64,000 nt of DNA, taken from contig NC_045149.1 of NCBI RefSeq assembly GCF_008831285.2, forward strand, positions 9,824,417 through 9,888,416. The letters are read 5' to 3'. Of this stretch, positions 55,130 to 64,000 are shown one piece after another. The stretch is from Nymphaea colorata. Its lineage: Eukaryota; Streptophyta; Magnoliopsida; Nymphaeales; Nymphaeaceae. The notes under the pieces are model-generated. The model did no database searches, was not told the origin of the DNA, and saw nothing but the letters and a program-made list of their open reading frames with translations. How positions within the stretch are numbered: the first letter of the stretch is position 1; each line of letters starts with the position of its first letter. The position numbers were made by a program, and so were the translations under genes.

Positions 55130-55996
55130 AACTGGGACGGACCAGGCCTGGCTCAAGCTCGGCTTTCGAGCAGAGCTGGAGTTTTGGGAGTTTTGGGTGT
55201 CGGGCCTGAGCCCGGCAGGGCCGGCCCGATGCCCAGGCTTAGTGTCCATAGAAATTGAACATGAGATATGCTCTTTGGGCTCATTTGAATAGCTGGAACG
55301 TTATTGTACAAGTGAAACAAAAATTCAAATTTGGGGAAAAGTTCCATCATGAAAGAAATATGAAACTAAACACCTAAGACTTTCCCTTGAAATATAGAAC
55401 TTTACTTCCAACAATAAAGTTCTACCAAAATAGGTGGAACTTTATTCCCTCAACTTTTTTTTTATCATTGAAAACTCAACACTTTTTAAAATTTATTGTT
55501 GCTGAACCATTGTTAGAAATAGATGGCATTTAAGTTTCACGTCTTTTAGTATCATTTTTTGTTTCTGCATGAAACTTAAATGCCATCTATTTCTAACAAT
55601 GGTTCAGCAAAAATAAATTTTAAAAAGTGTTGAGTTTTCAATGATAAAAAAAAAGTTAAGGGAATAAAGTTCCACCTATTTTGGTAGAACTTTATTGTTG
55701 GAAGTAAAGTTTTATATTTCAAGGGAAAGTCTTAGGTGTTTAGTTTCATATTTGTTTCATGATGGAACTTTTCGTCAATTTTGAACTTTTGTTTCACTTG
55801 TACAATAACGTTCCAGCTATTCAAATGAGCCCCAAGAGCATATCTCATGTTCAATTTCTGTGGACACTAGGCCTGGGCATCGGGCCGGCCCTGCCCGATA
55901 ACAGTCGGGCTCAGGCCGACCCGACACCCAAAACTCGAGCTCAGGTGCTGCTCGAAAGCCGAGCTTGAGCCAGACCTGGTCCGTCCCAGTTAAAAT
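55125..55996. repeat. Large inverted repeat (foldback), arms over 410 bp, 30-nt loop
   Basis: Left arm 55125-55539 and right arm 55570-55996 are reverse complements with only scattered differences and small indels; the centre is 55540-55569. Inner portions (for example CTGAACCATTGTTAGAAATA against TATTTCTAACAATGGTTCAG) pair perfectly over long stretches; the outer 140 bp, GC-rich, is less perfect. No reading frame or transposase is present. A transcript would form a hairpin of over 400 bp. The outer part of each arm belongs to a TAGGCCTGGGC-type MITE. Confidence 0.95.
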
Positions 55997-56163
55997 AAAA
56001 AAAATATGAAATAAAATTTTTAAATATAAAATATATTTTTAATAATAAAATATATATCATTATTAAAAAATAATATTAAAAAATAAATCAGACTAACCCG
56101 GACCGACCCGATACATTATCGGGCTGACTGGGTACGGTTTTTTCGGGCCCGATCCTAGCCCTA
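55868..56163. mobile_element. 296-bp hAT-type MITE with exact 8-bp target duplication
   Basis: The left end TAGGCCTGGGCATCGGGCC and right end GGGCCCGATCCTAGCCCTA are imperfect inverted repeats. GTGGACAC precedes (55860-55867) and follows (56164-56171) it exactly, fitting hAT-type insertion. GC-rich ends flank an AT-rich core. It is the same family as 12514-13211 and 32528-32894. Its first 129 bp form the outer part of the right foldback arm. Confidence 0.85.
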
Positions 56164-56171
56164 GTGGACAC

Positions 56172-59100
56172 TACTCTCCATGAGACATGGAGAGTTGGGT
56201 TGAGGGATATTCTAGGATGGGTTGCTGGTTCCCCCACCCCCCTCTCTCTCTTCTTTCTCTATTTCCTATAATGAGTCTATAAATATGACAGCTTGTGAAA
56301 GCATACAACCTAACTCTATATATGTGAAATTCAACCCAGTTAGAAGCAACACCATGAAGAAAATTTTCTTAATTTATGTTGGGGATAGATAGTCAAAAGA
56401 TTTAAGACCATGAGTAAAAAAGAATCATACATGAATTGAGCAATTGAAATCAGCTGCCTACCGGATGTTGTCGACTGGTTAAATATAACGGATGTTGTTG
56501 AATGGTTAAATAAGTAAAATTGGTCATTAACTGTCTTATGCTACGTGAACATTAGCGATGGTTTTATGGCATACCAATGGATTATGTTATTCTTCAGAAC
56601 AATTTGTGGTGCTCTTAGCAAATGGTTTTAATTATTTGTTTCATGAAGAAGGAATGTAGGCGAAGCATGAGAACAAGGATCACATCTTCTAATAGGTTGG
56701 CCCAATCCATGTTTCCACCCTGGAAGACATACATTCACATTGATTATCTTGGAAGTAACTCAAAGAACACATGTGAACACTCCAGGGCTCTCCATGTTTT
56801 CATGGGGCACCTATTCTTGTCCATATCACTTCACCTCTTAGGGTTGCATTTGTCACTATCATTTTTGTGATGCCATGAACAAGACTCCTTTCATGGATCT
56901 AAGAACAAGAAATTAAATAACATCCTCATAGTATCATCCTTCAAGATATTTTCATTTAAGTAGTTCAATAGTAGGTTTCCTCACAAGCTCAGGTGAATGG
57001 ATGGAGCATTTGTTTCAATGCTACCAATTTAATTCTTACTGTGACACGCTGAGCATCCTCTTCCTATATTTGTTGTTTATTTTAACTCCAGTTGTGTCTC
57101 TATTTTTCGGTTTTTACTTTCATATATGGATAGTTGTTTTGCAATGGTACCACAACTTGATGTTGTTTGCTGAGACCTTACTTAAGTGCCACATATTTGT
57201 TTGTCAATCCCCTTAAGTCATGCAACGCCATATCATCCTCTATATCTGACCTTCACGCCATGCATGGACATGTGACTTGAGGGCATTTTATCCCTTTGCA
57301 ATATTTTTTAATGGATTTAATATTTTTCTTATGGCACTGAATTTTTTTCATTATCAGTAGCTTCTCTCTTCAGTGAGGGAGCATTTTCTAAAATGTTTCA
57401 AGTTTTAAATGAGAATTTGAAGCTAACAACTTAAGAGCATGGCACAATTAGCAGACAAATTTTCCCAACCATAATTAATAATGGATCACCCTTTCAAACA
57501 ATGTATCCATGATTACAGACCTATGCTTTTTTGTCAACTATAAACTTTTATAGGACAATTTTTATCATCCAACAGCATTAACTCATAAATCATCAAAAGG
57601 TTGCAGGGAAGTACTAAACTTAGATCTATAGAAAGTAAAAAGTTCTTGGCGTTCAATGTTGAACTTGTGCAACAAACTCACTAGTGCAAGGAGACAAGAA
57701 GGGGACAAACTCATCTCAATTCCATGTGATCCGCCTAATAAATAGAACTCATTATTACTATTATTATTAGCAGTGACAAGTAGACCGCCAAGAATAGTAC
57801 TGGAGTTTCCTTGATAAGTGAGGCTCAAGTGAATCGTGATCACATCATATAAAGCTCACAATCAAAATAATAGTTGAGACTTGATTAATGTTATTCATAT
57901 CAATATCTTTTACAACCTGGCCATTACCACATTAATAAGAGAAATTCTTATTAAAACTTTTTCACAAAAAACTAAAAGCAGTTTTTTTGTAACTGTCATG
58001 GGGTGTCAAAGTCTTTCATATTGTGTTGCAGGTTATGAATTCAATTCCTTGGAATGAAGAGTAGATTATCTCCATATAGCCTTATAGTGTATCAAGGGAC
58101 ACTTGATTAGTCCATACTTGATATGGTGATGATTCACAAAAGCTGGCCTAGAGAGAAGTTAGGCTTGAAACTATCTCCTAATTTAGTAATAAATCATGTA
58201 ATTGAATATATTGACCTACATAATTCTATCTAAGAGTCTCCCTAATGTCAATTAAGAGCCATATTGTGATTCGGACTCCAATGGGATGTGGTGTGTATTT
58301 GATTGTGGATTCTACCTCAAATTTAGATTTATCCCTTGCTCAAATTTAGATTCAAATTTGAAATTGCATAATGAACTTGTTCCGGTTATTATTGGTTGGA
58401 TTTAAATTTTCTTACAATACCCAACTAATTTGGGTTTGGCCATTGCTAATCACATAAAGCTTGATTTGTTGATTTAGATGCCTAAGAAAGTCCTGATGTA
58501 TGTCATGGAGGTGTCAAGCTCTAGTATTTCTTTAATTTGAAGGACCTTTTCTTATCATTAACATATTCATATCTACTTATGGTCTCTCTAACAAACTCAA
58601 GCCAACTTATTCCAACTTTTATCATTTCGAGGAAAAAAATTGAGAAAGAAGATCGTTTGCTGCTCAATGAGTTAATTGACTTTGCACCAATCTCTCCCTC
58701 CTAAGCTTATTGAAGTGTTTGATGATCTCAATTCAAAAGTGGTACGAGCCCATCTTCCTTTACCTAATGAATTGTGCACCTTGGAGTCTTAGTTCCCAAC
58801 ATTTTGGGTCCTTTATTTTTTCAATTAAAGAACATAAAAATATTTGTTGGAGATAGATTACAATATAAATTTGTTATTTTTGCATTTATGCCCATTAATA
58901 TCAAGTCAAATTTCTCTTCCGATTAAAGATCATTTGATAAATAATAAGGATCTTAAACCATGGTTCATAAAACTACAATATTTTGAAACAATAGATTTGA
59001 GTTGAGCTCCATGTTTGATATGGAACTTAGCTCTAAAATTTGAGCAAACATTACTTATGTGATGGATAAAAGTCAGTTTACTTCAAATTTAAGACAGAAA

Positions 59101-61053
59101 TTTGTCTTTGACTAAAGCTTAATGAAGAATAGCAGCCCTTATTTTTTATTATGTCCACTAAACATGATTTTTGTTAGGTAAATTTGCCACATCTTTTTAC
59201 TGCTTCATTAAGCATTCATACCCCAGCAACCCTAGAAAAGAAAAGAAAATATCTAAACCTTTCTTGGGTCTAGACCTTCCCATCCTATCTTTTTTTCCTT
59301 GAAATAGTAAAAACAAAATTATTTTATTCTCTTATCAATCAAACATAAGAAAACTTCTTGAAAAGCAGAAGACTATCTAGAAAAAGGTCCTACCATACAA
59401 AAAGTTGCCAATAGCAAAACTTTGTCTTCAAACTAAAAGAGCAATCAAAGGATAGGCTCTTAACGATCTAGTTCTTTTAATAACTTTTTGCCATTAAAAA
59501 CTAAAAAACTTGTGACTTTGGTCTTTCATATTCATTATCCAATTACAATCTAATGTGCATTTGAAGTCCTTGAACTAGTTATTGAAGTTCAAACACAAAG
59601 CCTGTTGGGGTTTTGGTTCCCATCCCCTTTATTTTTAAGTTTCAACCTACAAAAAATAACAACATGAACAAAGGAAAACTAGAAGCCCTAAGAGGAAAAA
59701 CAAGTCTTCAATTAAAGCATTGGGATTCTATAAGGAAGAACAAAAAAAGATATTACTCCTCTCAAGGGGTCCATATCATAAGAGCATCTATAAGAACTTT
59801 TGTACATAATAGTTCCTACATTTTCCATAACCTAACCACAACTCCTGAAAAAAATCTGTTGAATGTCCAATTATATAGGTAGGATATAGAAGGCCTTCGT
59901 ACCAAGAAACCTCACATATATATTTGTGTCATTTATGCAAGATATAATGCCTTAAAGATTATTAGTGTTATTCTCAATATATGAATGAATATTTCAGTCC
60001 ACATTCTCTTGACAAAATTTGCTTAAGTAGCAATTACATTAGCCATGTTTAAAAATATTTAGGCCTTGCTAAGATGAAATAAGAATCATAGTTTTGTTAG
60101 TCATCTAAAATGCATAGTTTTTCATCTAATTCAAACCAATACAGGTGTCTTGAACGTCACATAGTTTCTTCACTAGAATTTATATTGGTTTAGGCATTTT
60201 TTCATATTCAAATACAACTTTTAGGAAACATTCCAATCAATATTATAAGTTTCACTAAAGTGATAAATACTATCAACATCCCAAATCCCAATTCCATGTC
60301 TGTTTTACATAGATTATTCGTTGGGGTTTTCCCTATAAATTGAATTAACATGAAAAAGTAAATTGTAGTGATCAAATTAAGCAGGTGAAGAACACTAATA
60401 TGGTTTGAATTAGAGAAAAATCCACCTTTAACATGGTCCATATCAAAGCATTTTAATTTGTTTAAATAACTAGTTTATTTAGTTCAAATTTGTAAAGCAA
60501 AAACAGGTGTATTGGATTAACAAGTAAATTATGAGGATGCATCTTGGAATGACTAAAAAAAAGAGTGCTTCTTATTTCATCAAAACAATGACTAAAATTT
60601 TCAATCTAAGGTCATATATACCAATTTTGCTAGTTATGCACATTTTAATTTAGTTCAGAGAACTCATTTTTGTTTTAAAGTACTTGTTTACATAAGGGCC
60701 CATTTGATGGCTTGCAAAAAGTTTGTAATTAGGATTCTAGAAACCTTATTGCAGAAATGTTTTTATAGGAATTATATTTCTCGTTCTAAAATTTCAACCT
60801 TTTTGTTGGGTTGAAAATATTTCTGAAAATTTCTTTTTGTTTTTTGAATGAGAAAAATAATTCAGGGAACAAAAACTTAACTATTAGGAGGAAGAGATCC
60901 CTCCTCAGATTAAGTGAATATAAATAAGGTTTTGTCTCTCCCGATACAACCTACAGCCAGCCGCAACAAACTTGCCAAGTGCACTAGACCAATTTAATGG
61001 GGCAATTTTCATTGCTTATGGACCCAAACTTGAGTGATCTATTAATGGTTAAG
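56172..61053. other. AT-rich intergenic stretch, no gene supported
   Basis: I saw only short frames without family motifs on either strand, no tRNA-like structure and no repeat shared with the rest of the window. Frames at 56622-56870, 57583-57843 and 59613-59882 were examined and not accepted. Confidence 0.45.
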
Positions 61054-61223
61054 ATGAAACTTAGGTGAGAGTAATGACAGGAAGAGTGAAAGCTGCTAGC
61101 CAATCAAAAAGAAATTGTGACCCACAAAATTTGCAAGTATGAAACTTAGGTGAGAGTAATGGCAGGAAGAGTGAAAGCTGCTAGCCAATCAAAAAGAAAT
61201 CATAACCCACAAAATTTGCAAGT
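61054..61223 (+). repeat. 85-bp tandem duplication
   Basis: Unit 1 is 61054-61138 and unit 2 is 61139-61223. Both begin ATGAAACTTAGGTGAGAGTA and end CCCACAAAATTTGCAAGT, with only about five base differences, so the event is recent. Non-coding. Confidence 0.95.
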
Positions 61224-63133
61224 ATGCTTGTGCATCATAAGCACTGAAAAGTGAGTGCTTTGTGCAATCACGAGCAAACCCAATGTTTGCATGCATAAAC
61301 TGATAGAGTGCCCTATAAGGTTTATCACTCATTGTTCCAACATTGATGGTATAAACTATAAAATAGCTACCTCAGAATGATACTAGTTAGAAAACATCAC
61401 ATATTCAATTAGCAAAACTTTGAAATCACAAAACCAACAACAATATTAAAACTTAAATAATCAATTAAACTATAGAAATTGAAATGTCCCTAGTTGTAAC
61501 TAAACTAAAAACATTCAAGATAATAGTGCCATATTATGACTTTTTAGTCATATATGCATTGGTTAGAATTATTATGAAGTAGAGACATGGTAGGAACTTG
61601 AGAAATGAAAAGATCAACAACATAATAAGAGGAAAACAAGTGTTCAAGGTGATTCCCATCAATAAAGCAACATGTTGCTTATAACATAAAAGTTATGTAT
61701 ACACACATAATAAAGAGGCAGACTTAAACGTTTCAATAAAAGATTAGACTATAGAAAGCAACCTTATATAGCTAGTGCATTAGAGGACTCTTGAAGAGAT
61801 TTTCAAGAGCTTACTTAGCTTGCCCTATTGAAATTGAGAATAAGGACAATATGCACATGGTTACTCGGATAGTAAATCATTTTTAATCAAACATTGAACA
61901 TGACATTAATTGTACCTAATAATGATATTGCAACTTGAAAATAACTCTTTTCTATACCCAAACAAAAAGGCAATTCTGCAGAAGTCTAGATTTATGCTTG
62001 TACTCTTGAACACAATATAACTAGCAACAATCACTTTTGCTATCTTAAAAAATGTTTAAATTAGTTTATGACATAATGGTTTTCCAAAAAACTTCACAAT
62101 CTTAGTAGCATTGAACCAAATACAAACAATGCCGACCATTAGATTGTCTTGTCATCAAATACAAAGGTAACCAAACCTATCGTTTTGAGAAAAATGCAGC
62201 TTGGTGAAACAACAGTGTGCTTGTCAATGTTAAAAAGCTTCCTAATCTTGCATTAGCAACAATCAATTATTTAACAAAAATAAAGACAAGCAACAACTTT
62301 TTGTTTTATGTATCTTCATGACACAAGCTTCCTACTTATCTCCCTAATTGAAGCAACTCAATAGGCATAAGCTGAGACCCCAATAATCATCAAGTATAAG
62401 AACAAAAAGATAGTATTTCCATCATATGTAGGTAATATGAAAAGTCATATAAAAGAACCAAGATGACAAACTTTCTGAAGTAGCATGGAGTAATAAATAT
62501 ATGAATAAATTTGAGGGTTCAACAAAAAAAAATGATGCTTTCCATCATTTGATCCTGAAAATCTCCAAACAACACTACTTTCCAACTTAAAATGCAAGAC
62601 TTAGCTCTCCCTTTGTCAGTGACTTGTTAGATCAATCACTGTAGATACCCTAGAAAAAAAATACTATAATGTCAAAGAATAAATGAAATTCACATATGTA
62701 GGAGAAAGTCTCTTGAAAAGTGATTTTATTAAAAATTTACTGACTAGTAAATAACAAAGTGCCATTAGAATTTGTATTCCTGATGAAACTTCACAAAACT
62801 TGTAGCATTTGTTGAAAAACATGTTCTTCAGACTTGAAGTTTTTTGGAATAAGAGAAATAATGTGCAACAGTAGCCAGCCTTTAAGAAAAAAAAAAGGGA
62901 AAATGGACTTCATAAAGAGAAAGATTATATCATTATCATTGCTTAAAATCTATGGAATCTGTGATACTTCAGGTGAATTGGATCTTAAGCAACACATATA
63001 ATTGAAAGCCTAGAAAAAGGCCAAAGAGAAATTGAAAAGGAAAGAAAGTATGCACTTAGAGAGAAGAGACATAAGAATATTTTCATTTGCTTCAGTAGCA
63101 GGACTGGCATTTTAGATAAAAAAAATGATCAAC
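61224..63133. other. AT-rich stretch, no gene supported
   Basis: No domain-bearing frame or repeat was identified. It may be intronic if the exon candidates at 63134-63352 are real. Confidence 0.35.
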
Positions 63134-63352
63134 CAAGTATGAATATTTTCTTCCGCAAAGGATGAATCATTGTTGGTTGTCTGCTAAAAAGAAAAACAAT
63201 TAAGAATATGGATATTGTTTACCAAAAGAAAACATGTGAATAGAATTCAAATAAGAGTGAATTTTTACCAATGCCAAAGTTTGACCAATGTTAGCAATAA
63301 TCCACCCTACCAATACAGATATCACCATCCATGCAATAATGATTAAGCAAGC
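63134..63352 (-). CDS. Possible exons of a membrane protein gene (partial, runs off the window)
   Basis: On the minus strand TTTGTATGCAG (to 63353) opens an 84-nt, 28-codon exon (63352-63269) ended by GTAAAAAT. It reads CLIIIAWMVISVLVGWIIANIG, one clear transmembrane helix. A second candidate exon (63180-63134) follows TTTTTAGCAG, reads TTNNDSSFAEENIHT and ends at a GTTGAT donor. Phases agree. A further exon may lie upstream near 63750-63700 (SIIDRRVAGLFSIP). The splice sites and hydrophobic reading make the first exon plausible. I do not recognise the protein, and AT-rich DNA can mimic such exons. Confidence 0.3.
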
Positions 63353-64000
63353 CTGCATACAAATTCACATAATAATATAATCAAACCATTGAGAAACTAT
63401 ACATTTATACATCTTAGCAAACATGTATCATAAAAAAGTTGTGCTTCACCATCCATAGTAACATATGAAGTCAAACATGTAGAACATGGAATCATAGTAA
63501 AAAAATAATTGTCAAACATAAATTCATGTACAAACAATACATCAGTTTGTTGAGTACATATCCAACACAAAAATATGAAATTAATAGACAAATGGCCACA
63601 TATTGACAAAGAATATTTCACTACATTTTTGTTCTTGCTTCATCTTCAAATACTTCTTTAATTGTGTGTTTTTTGCTTCAATGCCGGTAAATGACTTGCA
63701 GACTGACCCCTTGTACTGGTATACTAAAAAGCCCAGCAACTCTCCTATCTATTATAGATTCCTTATTCTCTGCATTCAAACACAAAAACAGTACTTTTAA
63801 TGAGGCTTCATCTGCGTAGTCTTGTGAATGATGATTTGATGTGAAACATATGCATGCATGAGTCGTAACACTCACAAACAATTCAATCACCATAAAAGAA
63901 TGTTAATCATATGCATGAATGTATCATTAAAGGGACATTTATTATTGTTAAAATTAAATGTTTGTGTAATTTTAGTTGTCCACACAGAATTGTTAACTCC

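Overview
This is nuclear DNA from a flowering plant. The evidence is three SAUR genes of land-plant type, a six-exon nuclear gene for a chloroplast thylakoid-lumen protein, and abundant plant transposons: Ty1/copia, L1-like LINEs, a hAT element with 8-bp target duplications, and many MITE-like repeats. There is no operon structure, CRISPR array or rRNA, and I recognise no tRNA gene. I cannot place the species; the window itself shows only an AT-rich, repeat-filled genome with many (CT)n and (AT)n tracts.

Layout. At 1.1-6.0 kb lies a decayed Ty1/copia retrotransposon. From 6 to 11 kb there are only MITE-like repeats, one possible orphan exon and an (AT)n tract. SAUR gene 1 is at 11.7 kb. A 698-bp TIR element at 12.5 kb carries a piece of a gene resembling protease Do-like 9 (DEG9). 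Tandem duplications follow, then an almost full-length L1-clade LINE at 14.2-19.9 kb. Its ORF1 is open and contains a RanBP2-type zinc finger; its ORF2 is broken at four places. A minus-strand copia integrase remnant sits at 21.0-21.7 kb.

From 25.8 to 34.4 kb a second, older LINE is split by a complete 5,230-bp hAT element with exact 8-bp target duplications. Its transposase is a pseudogene. The LINE is interrupted again by a GC-rich MITE-like sequence. SAUR genes 2 and 3 (38.9 and 44.0 kb) and a small SAUR relic (40.5 kb) follow, all on the plus strand like SAUR 1, so the set looks like a local SAUR array spread out by transposon insertion.

The best-supported gene is on the minus strand at 46.1-54.5 kb. 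Its six exons join without a phase error into 222 codons for a TPM-domain thylakoid lumen protein (15.0 kDa protein 2 type), with a 5.15-kb second intron. Beyond its promoter is an 0.87-kb near-perfect inverted repeat (55.1-56.0 kb) whose right arm overlaps a 296-bp MITE with exact 8-bp target duplications. The last 8 kb is AT-rich and almost featureless, apart from an 85-bp tandem duplication and a possible membrane-protein exon near the right edge.

The host genes are independent units: SAURs (auxin-linked growth regulators) and a photosynthesis-related lumen protein. The transposon content explains most of the remaining sequence. The most unusual items are the long foldback, the gene-capturing element, and the LINE with an ORF1 zinc finger and an ATGA overlap between its two frames.
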